Source: Asterias amurensis (Eukaryota; Echinodermata; Asteroidea; Forcipulatida; Asteriidae). Taken from it: a stretch of DNA of 64,000 nt. The notes below the pieces were generated by a model that saw nothing but the letters and a program-made list of their open reading frames with translations, searched no databases and had not been told where the DNA came from. The DNA is taken from contig NC_092650.1 in the NCBI RefSeq assembly GCF_032118995.1, positions 2,790,001 to 2,854,000 on the forward strand, in the 5' to 3' direction. This document shows positions 53,641-64,000 of the stretch, in pieces. Within the stretch, counting starts at the first letter, position 1; every line of letters begins with the position of its first letter. The position numbers were made by a program, and so were the translations under genes.

Positions 53641-54393
53641 TTAAAGGTACTGGACACGTTTCGTAATTGTCAAAGACCAGAACTCCCACTTGGTGTATCC
53701 CAACATTTAAAAATTTGGGCTCAATTGTTCATCAAATTTGCAAGAAAATGATTAAAGGCAGTGGACACTATTTGTAATTACTCAAAATAATTATTAGCAT
53801 ACAACCTTACTTGATAACGAGTAATGGGGAGAGGTTGATACAATATAATATTCTGAGAAACGGCTCTCTCTGAAGTAACCTAGCTTTGAGAAAGAAGTAA
53901 TTTTCCACTAAAGTATTTGAATTTGATTTCGATTTTTTCCACGAATTTGATTTCGTGACCTCAGATTTAGAATTTGAGGTCTCGAAATCAAGCATCTGCA
54001 AGCACACAACTTCGTGTGACAAGGGTGTTTTTCTTTCATTATCTCGCAACTTTGACGACCAATATTGAGCTCAAATTTGCACGGGTTATTTTATGCATAT
54101 GTTGAGATAGACCAAATGAGAAGACTGGTCTTTGACAATTACCAACAGTGTCCAGTGTCTTTAAAGAAAAAACAACCTTGTTTCATTACTTTGTGATGCA
54201 TAAAAGGCTTCAGCTGAAGTTTTATTTAGTATTTGAGTGAGAATTTACCTCTTTCTCAAAAACTACATTACTTCAGAAGGAGCCGTTTCTCACAATGTTT
54301 TATATTATCATCAGCTCTCCATTGATCGTTAACAAGTAAGTTTTTATGCTAAGAATTTATTTGAGTAATTACCAATAGTGTCCATGCTTTTAA
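53641..54393 (-). mobile_element. Family A MITE interrupted by another family A MITE
   Basis: TTAA then AGGTACTGGACACGTTTCG at the left; broken at AAAATGATTAA; resumes AGAAAAAACAACCTTG at 54165 and ends CCATGCTTTTAA. It belongs to the AAGGCTTCAGCTGAAG subfamily. Confidence 0.9.
53752..54164 (+). mobile_element. Family A MITE nested in an older relative
   Basis: Complete younger copy with TTAA on both sides (53752-53755, 54161-54164). Taking it out leaves AAAATGATTAAAGAAAAAAC, which matches other copies (AATGATGAAAGAAAAAAC) at that place. Confidence 0.92.
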
Positions 54394-54916
54394 CACGACA
54401 CGCTCAACTGTTCCAGTTCACTGATGGCGGGAAAGTTGTAGAGAGCTCTATATGTGGGGGGGGGGGGGGGGGGGTAGTCGGTAGACCCTCTCTTAACTAA
54501 ATAAAGATCCAAGTGTATTCGGTATCGTTTATAAAACACTCGCGCGTTTGTCTTTTGCGAGGAAGACCCTCGAGCTAGCAATGAACTTGAACGGGGTCGC
54601 TCCGCTCAGCGCCTCGCAGACACCCACAGGCTTGGTGGCCCAACTACTCTGACGCGTCGTTGTACTTTCAGGCGCGGTCCCCAAGTGCTCCCAGCCCTAA
54701 ATCCCCAACTCGAAATTCGATTAAATCGGTCGTATTTACTTTATTTTATCGTCATGTAAGGAAAGCTATTTTTATAGCACAGTTTTGTTTTTCGGTTTCT
54801 TTTGAAGTTCTAAGTAGGCGGGTAGCATTTTTTTCCTGCACCGTGAAATTTTCACTGTCGTATTGCTTTTTAGTGAAAAATTTAAATTTTCTAAATCGAT
54901 TCAAAATAAGGAATCC
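54394..54916. other. Gene-free stretch with a poly-G run
   Basis: A run of 19 G with TAG after it (54456-54474), then CpG-containing sequence 54580-54720. No exon recognised. Confidence 0.45.
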
Positions 54917-55239
54917 TTAAAGGTAGTGGACACTATTGGTAATTACTCAAAATAATTTTTAGCATAAAAACTTACTTGGTAACGAGTAATGAAGAGCTGT
55001 TGATTTTTTACGAATTTGATTTTGAGACCTCAGATTTAGATTTTGAGGTCTCGAAATCAAGCATCTGAAAGCACACAACTTCGTGTGACAATGGTGTTTT
55101 TTCTTTCATTAATATCTTGCAACTTCGACGACCAATTGAGCTCAAATTTTCACAGGTTTGTTATTTTATGCATATGTTGAGATACACCAAGTGAGAAGAC
55201 TGATCTTTGACACTTACCAATAGTGTCCAGTGTCTTTAA
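54917..55239 (+). mobile_element. Family A MITE with a short internal deletion
   Basis: TTAA at both ends. About 65 bp between GAGCTGTTGAT and TTTTTTACGAATTTG are missing. Confidence 0.88.
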
Positions 55240-56065
55240 AAACCAATTGAGTTCGTGTTTGTTGTATTGTCATTTAGCCTTCGAGAAAGACTCTGCTAGG
55301 GTCGAAACGTCAGGCCATTAACTATTTTTTTCCATGTCACTATCTCACATACACAGACTTAAATTATTCTTTCGAACAATGCTCTCGTTATTAAAACTCT
55401 AAGACCAACAACCAATACAATTCGTCTTGAATACTTTTATATAAAATCCACATACCGAAATAATGTTTATCTTCTGGAGCGTGGTCTGCTGAATGTCTAC
55501 CGGGCGTCACGAGCCGAACCACCCGCGCTTGATTACTCTGCTGTCATGGCCTGTCCTCAACTGATCCCCGTTGATTCGTTGAAATTCCCTGATAACTGAA
55601 AGTCATTCAGCCGTTTATCTTTTTGGAACGCGTAAGTAGTTTTTTTTTTCAGAGTGAGATAAATGATGTTTGGGTCATGAATGTATTGATATGTTATTCA
55701 CTTAAAGGGTTTGTATACGTTCGGTAATGACTCTGAAAATTAATGACAGTAAAAACTTACGTGGTATTTTTTATAAGAGTGTACAGCAGGTTTGGATAGT
55801 ATACTGTATTTTTAGAAACAGTTTCATTTCGAAATACTGCGGTTATGGAAAATATATTTCACTTTTTAGCCAACAGTTTTGATTATAACAAGCGCTAACT
55901 TTTCTCAGATTGTGAATTCCTAATTAGGGATTATTCTTCATGCGTGGACATGGCCGCTACTGATTTTCGGCAGTATTTCGAAGACGAGACCACCATTAAT
56001 TTTGAAATAACATTTTCAGAGGTTTATTATTATATGTTCAGAGTTTTATGATATATTATTAACAT
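55240..56065. other. Gene-free stretch
   Basis: GAAAGACTCTGCTAGGGTCGAAACGTCAGGCC-like module at 55284 (also at 61118). At 55702 TTAAAGGGTTTGTATACGTT may be an eroded end of a family A relative. The CpG-containing part 55460-55640 has no recognisable frame. Confidence 0.4.
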
Positions 56066-56401
56066 ATATTAACTTAAAATCTGACTTGATAACAAGCATT
56101 GGAAAGCTGTTGATAGTATAAAACAATGTGGGAAACGATTCCCTCTGAAGTAGCATAGTTTTTGAGAAAGAGGTAATTTTTCACTTAAATAATTAAAGAC
56201 TTCTAGCTAGAAGTTTTTTATTCCTATCTGAAAGCACACATATTCGTCCAACAAGGGTGTTTTTCTTTCATCATTTTCTCGCAACTTTGATGACCAATTG
56301 AGCCCAAATTTTCACAGGCTTGTTATTTTATGGTTATGATGGGATACACCAAGTGAGAAGACTGGTCTTTGACAACTATCAAACGTGTACCTTCCCTTTA
56401 A
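56066..56401 (+). mobile_element. Family A MITE, divergent subfamily, left end unclear
   Basis: From ACTTGATAACAAGCATTGGA to AAACGTGTACCTTCCCTTTAA; shares the AAGACTTCTAGCTAGAAG type centre with 8360-8733. Confidence 0.75.
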
Positions 56402-56838
56402 GGAAAATTAGTTTTGAGTTTGCTTTTAGTTGGTTCACATCTAGTCTCTAGGGACAGCCGCTTGTAAACCCTAACTCATATTACGATTTTGTTACAATAG
56501 CCCACACACATCGCTAAACGTCTTGAATTGAGTCCACAGAGGCCAATCGAGGTCATGGGTTTTATTTATACCTTCAGACCGGCTAGTCATCACCTCGACC
56601 AACTAGCTTGCCTCGTGGACAATACCGACCAATAAGAATGAGGAGGTTGTGGTCATGAATTTGAAAACCACAAATTATGACAAAATAGAAAAACCACATA
56701 TTAGGACAGTGAGTATACCAACTAGACTATAAAGAGGAACACTTTATGAGTAGGCTCACACATTTTTTTTCTTCAAAGTAAAACATTTATTCATTAACGT
56801 TTTTCACTCGGTGTATATAATAACTTCTCAGGCTATAG
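56402..56838. other. Gene-free stretch
   Basis: No feature recognised. Confidence 0.45.
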
Positions 56839-57582
56839 TTAAGGGCAGTGGACACTGTGGTAATTACTCTAAATAATTGTAAGCATAAAACCTTACTTGT
56901 AACGAGTAATGGAGAGCTATTGATAGTATAAAACATTGTGAGAAACGGCTCCCTCTAAAGTAACGCAGTTTTCGAGAAAGAAGTAATTTTCCACGAAATT
57001 GATTCCGAGACCTCAGATTTAGATTTTGAGGTCTCGAAATCAAGCATCTGAAAGCACACAACTGTGTGACAAGGGTGTTTTTTCTTTTCATTATTATCTC
57101 GCAACTTTGACGACCGATTGAGCTCAAATTTTCACAGGTTTGTAAGTGAGAAGACTGGTCTTTAAAGGAACACGTATCCTTGGATCGGTCGAGTTGGTCT
57201 TTTAAAAGCGTTCTGTAACCGTTTGTTATAAAATGCATATGGGTAGACAGATGTTGTAAAAGTAGAATACAGTGATCTACACAAATATGCCTCGAAATTG
57301 CGTGGTTTTCCTTTTACCTCGTCGACTAACACGGTCGGCCATTTATGGGAGTCAAATTTTTGACTCTCCCATAAATGGCCGACCGTGTTAGTTCGCGACG
57401 TAAAAGGAAAACCGTGCAATTTTGAGTGATACTTGTGTGGATTATTGTATTCTACTTTTAAAACATCTTTCCAACCATACACATTTCATAACAAACGCTT
57501 TCAAACGCTTTTTATAGACAAACTCGTCCGATCCAAGGATACGTGTTCCTTTAACAATTACTAATAGCACCCAGTGTCTTTA
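56839..57582 (+). mobile_element. Family A MITE interrupted by a family C MITE
   Basis: TTAAGGGCAGTGGACACTG at the left; the copy lacks the usual GTTATTTTATGCATATG words before AAGTGAGAAGACTGGTC, is broken at GTCTTTAA, and resumes with CAATTACTAATAGCACCCAG to the final TTAA. Confidence 0.9.
57162..57554. mobile_element. Family C MITE, copy 2, nested
   Basis: TTAA, AGGAACACGTATCCTTGGAT, central AGTCAAATTTTTGACT palindrome, ATCCAAGGATACGTGTTCCT, TTAA. The flanks give GTCTTTAACAATTAC when joined, the exact word seen in the uninterrupted family A copy at 15362-15751. Confidence 0.92.
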
Positions 57583-57950
57583 AAGGTCATGGACATTATT
57601 ACTCAAAATTTTGTTTTAGGACGTTTTTATCTTCACCAGTCCTGACACGTCTTTCTGACAGCTACGTCATCATGAAGTCTAATGGAGTACACGATAACAC
57701 AGATATCTGCTTAAATTAAAGACGACAAAAACCGTTTTAGTTTATTGTGTGTTTGTTTTAGCATCACTGCATTTGAATTAATTAAACCACCAGTGTAGAT
57801 TGGTGTCAATGTTAGTTTGCTTAGTAATTGAAACGCTTGTTGTTGACGCGTTGCGAAGGGGGGGGGGGACTTTCTTAAGGCTGTTACAGATTCTCACAAA
57901 ACAGAAACAGTAACAAATCGAATCTCTGAACCATGACAAATTACCTCTGG

Positions 57951-58677
57951 GCCGAATTTCATAGAGCTGCATATAAGCACAAAAAGGCAGCTAAGCACAT
58001 CAAGATTATACTTACCAGGGTAAAGTTACCAGCCAAACTACCATGTCACATGTACCGTTTGTATTTGGTATCCTGCTCATTTCTGCTTAGCACAAATGTG
58101 TCAAGCAGTATTTTCTGCGGAGCCCTGCTTAAAGGAACACGTTGCCTTGGATCGGTCGAGTTGGTCTTTGAAAAACGTTTGTAACCGTTTTTTACAAAAT
58201 GCATATGGGTAGAAAGATGTTGTAAAAGTAGAATACAATGATCCACACAAACATGCCTCGAAATTGCGTGGTTTTCCTTTTACCTCGTCGACTAACACGT
58301 CGGCCATTTATGGGGGTCAAAATTTTGACTCCCATAAATGGCCGACGGTGATAGTTCGCACAGTAGAAGGAAAACCACGCAATTTCGAGGCAAACTTGTG
58401 TGGATCATTGTATTCTACTTTTAAAACATCTTTTCAACCATATGCATTATATAAAAAACGGTTTCAAACGCTTTTGTTTTGACCAACTCGTCCGATCCAA
58501 GGCAACGTGTTCCTTTAAGCAAAAGAACTAGCTAAGCACAACATACTCACCAGAGTAAAGTTACCAGCCAAACTACCCTGTCATATGTACAGTTTTGACT
58601 GGCATCCTGCGCATTTCTGCTTAGCGGAAAGGTGACAAGCAATGTTTTCATCTTAAGCAGCTCTATGAAATTAGGCA
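57951..58677. mobile_element. Family D-like element pair, interrupted by family C
   Basis: GGCCGAATTTCATAGAGCTG at the left and AGCAGCTCTATGAAATTAGG at the right; the inner part AAGTTACCAGCCAAACTACC occurs twice (58024 and 58558), so two related units are joined. Family C copy 3 sits in the CTGCTTAAGC word. Confidence 0.75.
58129..58518. mobile_element. Family C MITE, copy 3, nested
   Basis: TTAA at 58129-58132 and 58515-58518, ends AGGAACACGTTGCCTTGGAT and inverse, central arms GTCGGCCATTTATGGG / CCCATAAATGGCCGAC. Confidence 0.92.
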
Positions 58678-59741
58678 CTGAGGACGATTTAACAAAGATA
58701 GAACTTAGGATTAGTCCTAGGACTCTTTAGGAGTATTAAAAACCTAAGGCTTGTCCTTTTTAAGTTAGGACGAGAAACTCGCCCTAACTCAAGATAAGAC
58801 TAGTCTTAACTCTTTGTGAAATCCACCCTTGTCTCCTTTCCCGCCCTTTTCTGAGTTTGAAGTTGTTGATTTCAATACACGAATTGTTGTCATCGAAGGG
58901 AATGTCTGTCCTTCCTCCTACCAGACAATTCTCAAATGATCTCTTAAAAGTAGCGGTTTTTCCTCCCTGCACCTTAACATGTTGTAGGAGTTGTGAAGAT
59001 GGAGAAGAAATATAAGCCTAATCCCCTGGCCCCAGTTGGTCCAGCCAGTTGTGACGGGGGACCCTATGCGTGTGTATACACAGTTGGGGTGGCGAGAGGA
59101 CACCGTGTTAAAAGCAACTTATCCCGGCTTGGAGTATGCAGACTGCAGATTTTATAACAACGTGATGATAGCGATTGCTGGTTAGTGTTAAATTGAAGCC
59201 TAACTCCGGTGACTGGTGCATTTAGCGAGTCGGGCCTCCCTGCCGCCGCCGTGATAGTCGACTCGAAACACGGCCGAGATAAAGTTAGTAGATGAGGCAC
59301 ACCAGACTCTTACGACTTTATTTACACTTGATGGTTTTAAAGTCGTAAATCCTGTATTATAACCAGTAGTGATTTCACCACGTGAGGTCTACCTCTAAAC
59401 ATTTACCTTGGATGGATCCGATTGTGAAAGACGAAATCTTAGCCATACACTCCTCCATTTACATAACTTAAATATTTTAAGTTTTCGAGTTGTTCTTCCT
59501 GCATGCCCTGCTACATCAACAGAGACACGCATCGTCTTGGGTGCTACAGTTCTCATTGGGCATCAGAGACAGGAGTTAGTTCTCAATCTTCCAAGCTGTC
59601 ATCAAGCTTGTCCCGAACTGTTCACGCTGCCATTTGACGCCAACATCATTTCGCGTTGACTTCCTTTTGGAGTAGGCTCGGTTTCTTCGTGCTGTAAACT
59701 TTCATTTTGTACACACATTGACAGTAGGGGATAGCTGGATG
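58678..59741. other. Gene-free stretch upstream of the T-box exon
   Basis: 58680-58830 has inverted words (GGATTAGTCCTAGGACTC, AAGATAAGACTAGTCTTAACTC) of an eroded palindromic element. 58830-59740 looks single-copy, with CCACGTGAGG at 59378; no exon recognised. Confidence 0.45.
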
Positions 59742-60410
59742 TAGTCTACTGACTGAATTATTTCAAGAAGTTTCTGTTATTGTGTGCTGTAGAAGCAGAA
59801 GGAGTTGTGTGTTTCATTAAGTTTAATCTAGCTGAGCTGAACTTCTTCGCGTCAACTTTTGATAAACCTCACCTTTAAAGATTTATGGCAGGCAGATATC
59901 TTCTCTAAAACTGACTGAATTATTTCAAGAAGTTTCTTTCATTGTGTGCTTCTACAGAATGAGTTGTGTATCGTCTAGCTGAGCTAAACTTCTTTGCTTA
60001 AATTTTTGAAAAACCTCCCCATGACATTCTGGGCAAGCTGAAGTCTGCTCGTCTTCAACTGACTGAATCTAACTATTTAAAGAAGTTTGTTTTATTGTTG
60101 AAGACTCTTTGCTTTGTCAGCAGAAGGAGTTGTGTGTTTCGTTAACTTGACTCTAGCTGAGCTGAACTTTTTGTATCAACTGTTGAAAAACCTCATCTTT
60201 AAAGATTTATGGCAAGCAGAAATCTTCTCTTCAACTGACTGAATTATTTCAAGAATTTTCTTTTATTGTTCAAGAATGTTTGCTTTACCAGCTGAAGGAG
60301 TTGTGTATTGTCAACTTGATTCGTGCTGAGCTAAACTTCTTTGAGTCAACTTTTGAAAAACCTCATCTCTTGAGATTTATGGCAAGCAGATATCTTCTCG
60401 TCGACTGCTG
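59742..60410 (+). repeat. Degenerate tandem array, unit about 130-190 bp
   Basis: Four units starting near 59748, 59918, 60056 and 60233 share ACTGACTGAATTATTTCAAG, GAAGTTTCTTTTATTG, GAAGGAGTTGTGTGTTTCGT, AGCTGAGCTGAACTTCTT and GAAAAACCTCATCTTTAAAG. It ends about 350 bp before the T-box start codon, so it may be 5' UTR or promoter sequence. Confidence 0.8.
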
Positions 60411-60756
60411 CCTTTTTGTCTTAAACTTTACATTTCATAGATTTTTCCTTTTAGAATCTTGTCATGATTGCATTGTGTAACCAGACATGAATGTGGTATA
60501 AACACAGTGTTGCGGTCGAACTGATGTGGTTTTACATATTCGTCCACCAATTTAAAATCAAAATTAATCTGAAATTGTAATTTACAAGTTGCAACACACT
60601 TGGTTGAATTATCAGAAACTTGATTCTGAACAATAAGTTTGTCGATTTTTGAAGCGACAACAACTTCTTTACAAACGGAATGAGCAATTTCTTGAGTTAA
60701 GACTCAATCAAGATAGTTTGTGGTTTGTGCCTTTTGTTTCCGGACTTTCTCGGACC

Positions 60757-60874
60757 ATGGAGCGGGGACAACCCAGCAAGCCGCCTAACTCAGCGCTCTC
60801 TAGCCGGGCCAATGCTTTCTCCATCGACTCGCTCATGTCTAGAAGTAACACCATAAGATCGGACACAACTGAAG
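60757..60874 (+). CDS. Tbx20: T-box transcription factor, first coding exon, Tbx20-like
   Basis: Start codon in good context (ACCATGG), 39 codons plus one base, then the donor GTGAGC. The peptide MERGQPSKPPNSA is followed by LSSRANAFSIDSLMS; vertebrate TBX20 begins, as I remember it, with LSSRANAFSIAALMS at the same place, a short conserved N-terminal motif of the group (TBX15/18/22 have the looser ALSSRA-AFSVEAL). Tbx20 (midline/H15 in flies) is a nuclear DNA-binding regulator of heart and nervous-system development. The DNA-binding T-box would be encoded further right, beyond the window; none of its exons is seen in the remaining 3 kb. Upstream lies the tandem array 59742-60410. The call rests on about 15 residues, so Tbx15/18/22 remains possible. 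Confidence 0.6.
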
Positions 60875-61341
60875 GTGAGCATCACGCAATACTAAATAAC
60901 ACAGGTAATTATTTTTTTCTTTCTTAGAAACTCTTTCTGCTATTTCAGAGTAAACAAATATTATTATGTGGAAATACCACTTTCGTCTTGCTGCAATTCA
61001 TCCTTTCGTCTTGCTGCAATTGCTGCAATTCATCCAGGAGGCAACCATACTTACAAGATGTTTAACTTAACAATGGCCTGCCGTTTTGCACTAGCTGAGT
61101 GTTTCTAAAGGCTCATTGAAAGACTCTGCTAGGGTCGAAACGTCAGGCCATAAACTTTCATTCATAGCACACATTCTTTTGGTTGGTTAGCAGAATGCAA
61201 CAGCTAGTTTTATTTTCTCAAGAATGTTAACTGTGCTTTCATTTTAAACGCGGAGAAAAAACTACTTACGGCTTAACTTTCGGAACCAACTATAGTTAAA
61301 TGAAACACTTGAGTAGGCCGGGCATTTTTTATATAACTGAT
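60875..61341 (+). other. Intron 1 of the T-box gene
   Basis: GAAAGACTCTGCTAGGGTCG module at 61119, identical to that at 55285. A small duplication CTTTCGTCTTGCTGCAATT at 60978-61030. Nothing else. Confidence 0.5.
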
Positions 61342-61700
61342 GTAAAGGGAAGGTACACCATTGGTCATTGTCAAAGAGCAGTGTTCTCACTTGATGTATC
61401 TCAACACATGAATAAAATAACAAACCTGTGAAAATTTGAGCTCAATTGGTCATCGGAGTTGGGAGAAAATGATGAAAGAAAAAACACCCTTGTTGGACGA
61501 ATTTGTGTGCTTTCAGATAGGAATAAAAGACTTATTATTTTAGTGAGAAATTACCCCTATTTCAAAACCTTTGCTACTTCAGAGGGAGCTGTTTCTCACA
61601 AAGTTTTATACTATCAACAGCTCTCCAATGCTCGTTGCCACGTCAGTTTTTAAGTTAATATTTGTTTTGACTAATTACCAAACGTGTACCTTCCCTTTAA
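61342..61700 (-). mobile_element. Family A MITE, divergent subfamily
   Basis: GTAAAGGGAAGGTACACCATTGG to ACCAAACGTGTACCTTCCCTTTAA. Complete length, centre AGATAGGAATAAAAGAC. Confidence 0.82.
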
Positions 61701-61835
61701 GATTTGTTTGTCCTTGGTAAAATCCGAAAATTGTGATTAAATACTATAGCGTAAAAGGTATTCTCAAGCCTATCCCAGACATGTGTACATGTTGGTCAGC
61801 CCTTGTAGGTTTACTCAGAGTACAGTTCCCTTACC

Positions 61836-62082
61836 TGGGCCCAATTTCATAGAGCTGCTAAGCACAAAAATTTGCTAAGCGTGAAATTTCTTCCTTGATA
61901 AAAACAGGATTACTAACAAAATTTCCTTTTGTTGCATATTGTTTGTTACCGGTATTCAGCTGTTTTTTTGCTTATCCTGAAAGTCACGTGGAAATTTGGT
62001 TGGTAATCCTGTTTTTATAAAGGAAGAAGTTTCCATGCTAAGCAAATTTTTGTGCTTAGCAGCTCGATGAAATTGGGCCCTG
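61836..62082. mobile_element. Family D palindromic MITE, typical copy
   Basis: TGGGCCCAATTTCATAGAGC and CTCGATGAAATTGGGCCC ends; inner CAGGATTACTAACAAAATTT pairs with AAATTTGGTTGGTAATCCTG. Confidence 0.88.
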
Positions 62083-62168
62083 TTCTCAAGAACCAAACAC
62101 CATGTACCTGTATATATAAGTGTTTTGTGTAACGACGACAAAATAGAACTACTGAGTGCAAAAAAATT

Positions 62169-62563
62169 TTGATTTAATTATCTTGTTACTTTATCAAAAG
62201 TTAGGTTAAATATGGGAGCATTTTGGCGATCTATTTTAGTATTGTCTTAGGCAAAAGTTGTAAGTTTCCAAAACGCGAAAGAGTTTGTCACAGAATTGGA
62301 CATAAAGGGGTGCGAAATGATGAGTGATTTTAACATCTTTATCTTGTCATTTTGTCAAGTTTATGTTGAATATGGAAGCATTTTGCGATCTATTTTAGTA
62401 TTATTTGAGGCAAGTGGGGTACACTATTTGAGGAGGAAACCACGGGCAAATGCCTATGTCTATATTAGAGTTGAGAGAGAGAGAGAGAGAGAGGGGTGGG
62501 CAAAAGTTTCAAATTGTAAGTTTCCAAAACGCAAAAGAGTTTGTCCGAGAGTTGGACATCAAT
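62169..62563 (+). repeat. Direct repeat pair with (GA)n inside the second unit
   Basis: 62169-62303 and 62323-62563 share GAATATGG(A/G)AGCATTTTG, CGATCTATTTTAGTATT, TTGTAAGTTTCCAAAACGC and AAAGAGTTTGTC. The second unit has an added stretch with GAGAGAGAGAGAG at 62471-62492. Confidence 0.75.
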
Positions 62564-63130
62564 CAAGCTATAGCTACCGGATCCAATGAGAGTGCAATTA
62601 TGGTCACATCGATGTACATAATGACTTATTGTTAGTTCTCGATTCGGCCAATTTGCCTCCTTTCGCTCAGGGGCATCACATCGTCAAACTCTGCCCCCCT
62701 AGGTGACATGAAGTACCCTTTGTTTGGGCTTTGGTGAACCGCTAAGGGGCAGTGTGTAACCTTGTTGACCGTTCTTTTTTTCGGGTACTAGAAATCCACT
62801 TGGGTGTACCCTGGCTGGTTGGGTGGGTGCTGACATCCCTAAGTGAACCAATTTCATCGGCTGGGTTGTCTTGCGGTTGGTGTACCATGGTGTACTTTGC
62901 TGTTTATGGTCCTTGGTTTCAACAACCAAAACAGAACCTTCAAGACCAGCCCCCCCCCCTCCCTTCTTTCTAAAAACAAGTTAAGTGTTTGTTAGTTTTA
63001 TCCGAACACTTGCTCCTTCGTTTATTTACACGCGGTGGCTGTTCATCTGATTGTCAATGAACTATCAAAATATGAGCGTTCACCCAATAACTCCAAAATA
63101 AGATACTCTGTGAAACTTATTATATTACTC
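62564..63130. other. Gene-free stretch
   Basis: No exon or repeat recognised. Poly-C run at 62950. Confidence 0.45.
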
Positions 63131-63690
63131 CTGACGATGACTAAAGCAAGCTAGTTGAAACGTTTAGACCAATTAAGAACTCACTCCGAAACGTAGAGAC
63201 CAATTAAGAACTCACTCCAAAACATTGAGAGCAATTAAAGGATTCGGGTACTTTTTCAAAATGTCCATAGATTTACATTAAACTTACAGGGTTTGAAGAT
63301 AATGATTGTGCTAGTGGAAAGCTTCCCTTCAAAAACTACTTACTGAGATGCTGTTGTTTTTGAGAAATGAGTAAAACAATGTAATGAAAATACGTTTGTA
63401 CATTCTAAAAACTAAAAACTATTTTCATGACATTGTTTTACTCATTTCCCAAAAACTACAGCACCTCAGCACGTAATATTTTCAGGGAAGCTTTCAACTA
63501 TCATTGTCTTCAAACTGTGTAAGTTTAGTGTAAATATGTGGACATTGTGGTTGTTGTCCTACAAAAAGTACATACACCCTTTAAGAACTTACTCCGAAAC
63601 GTTTAGACCAATAAAGAACTCACTCCGAAACGGTGAGACGAATAAAGAACTCACTCCAAAACGTTGAGACCAATTTAAGAACTCACCCTG
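63131..63690 (+). repeat. CTGACGA hairpin and 35-bp tandem repeats, interrupted
   Basis: CTGACGATGACTA ... TAGTTGAAACG hairpin, then repeats of GACCAATTAAGAACTCACTC-CGAAACGTTGA: two before and three after the family H element. Confidence 0.8.
63235..63594. mobile_element. Family H MITE inside the 35-bp tandem repeat
   Basis: TTAA, AGGATTCGGGTACTTTTT ... AAAAAGTACATACACCCT, TTAA. Inner arms AATGAGTAAAACAATGTAAT and ATGACATTGTTTTACTCATT form a hairpin. Fragments at 3694 and 11158. Confidence 0.88.
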
Positions 63691-63739
63691 CGGTAATGAA
63701 GTTAATAAAGACCCCCTAAAAGCTAAAGTACTAGTAGTC

Positions 63740-63895
63740 CTGGCTGATTGTCTTTACCTTCCGTCCAGGTAATAGCCCAAAAAGCAGGACAGTTCTTTTC
63801 AGAATTGAGAAGTCTCCCAAATTCAGACCTACTCCGTGGCAGTAGAGTAGCAAAAACTACCTGACAGGGAGACACATGGTGTTACCGCAAACCAA
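63740..63895. mobile_element. Family K element
   Basis: ACAGTTCTTTTCAGAATTGA, GAGAAGTCTCCCAAATTCAG and CACATGGTGTTACCGCAAAC. CAGAACTGAGAAGTCTCC at the window edge (63983-64000) is the start of another copy. Confidence 0.55.
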
Positions 63896-64000
63896 ATTGT
63901 TATAATGAGGACAAAACACAATACAATCAGTTTGAATATTTTAAAGCGACGACTTACATTAGTTCAACAACAACATTTATTTCAGAACTGAGAAGTCTCC

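Noticed and set aside
59064-59300. 78-aa minus-strand open frame
   Set aside because: No domain, no splice-site support and no start context; probably chance in the non-repetitive region upstream of the T-box exon.
62296-62589. 97-aa open frame
   Set aside because: Spans a local direct repeat and a (GA)n tract; no recognisable domain or splice context.

Overview
This is deuterostome, most probably echinoderm, genomic DNA: spliced genes with GT-AG introns and no operons, packed with short palindromic transposons. The commonest one (TTAA, then AGGCAGTGGACACTATTGG at each end) I associate from memory with sea stars or sea cucumbers. No search was run; all family calls rest on motif recognition and on exon phases that close exactly.

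Layout. (1) 596-6263 (+): the 3' part of a BTB-BACK-Kelch (KLHL) gene, with one disrupted kelch blade and a tandem copy of its last exon end at 6297-6480. (2) 6.5-15.8 kb: no host gene; LINE debris, MITEs, a GTTT microsatellite. (3) 15807-20462 (+): a complete four-exon opsin (431 aa, tetraopsin/neuropsin-like) with the retinal-binding lysine. (4) 24221-29960 (-): a complete seven-exon beta-1,4-galactosyltransferase-like gene (389 aa), convergent with the opsin; its stop codon is flush against a MITE. (5) 30-35 kb: MITEs and a diverged U6 snRNA-like sequence with a TATA-like box at the right spacing. (6) 35231-48804 (+): a complete 16-exon mitochondrial flavoprotein gene (874 aa) of the DMGDH/SARDH/PDPR family. 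(7) 49-60.7 kb: no coding exon recognised; dense nested MITEs. (8) 60757-60874 (+): the first coding exon of a T-box gene, best match Tbx20; the T-box exons lie beyond the window.

The genes do not form a pathway: E3 adaptor, light-sensing GPCR, Golgi glycosyltransferase, mitochondrial dehydrogenase and transcription factor are unrelated neighbours. What unites the window is its mobile DNA. At least five unrelated-looking palindromic families (A, C, H, I, L below) sit between TTAA tetranucleotides, and five nested insertions show the TTAA target site directly because the interrupted repeat can be read on both sides. This points to piggyBac-type mobilisation of several non-autonomous families; no transposase is visible here. 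A second kind (B) duplicates TA. Other dispersed families are D (GGGCCCAATTTCATAGAGCT ends), F (GGGTGCGTTCG ends), G (long inverted repeats around a tRNA-like core) and a tRNA-headed SINE.
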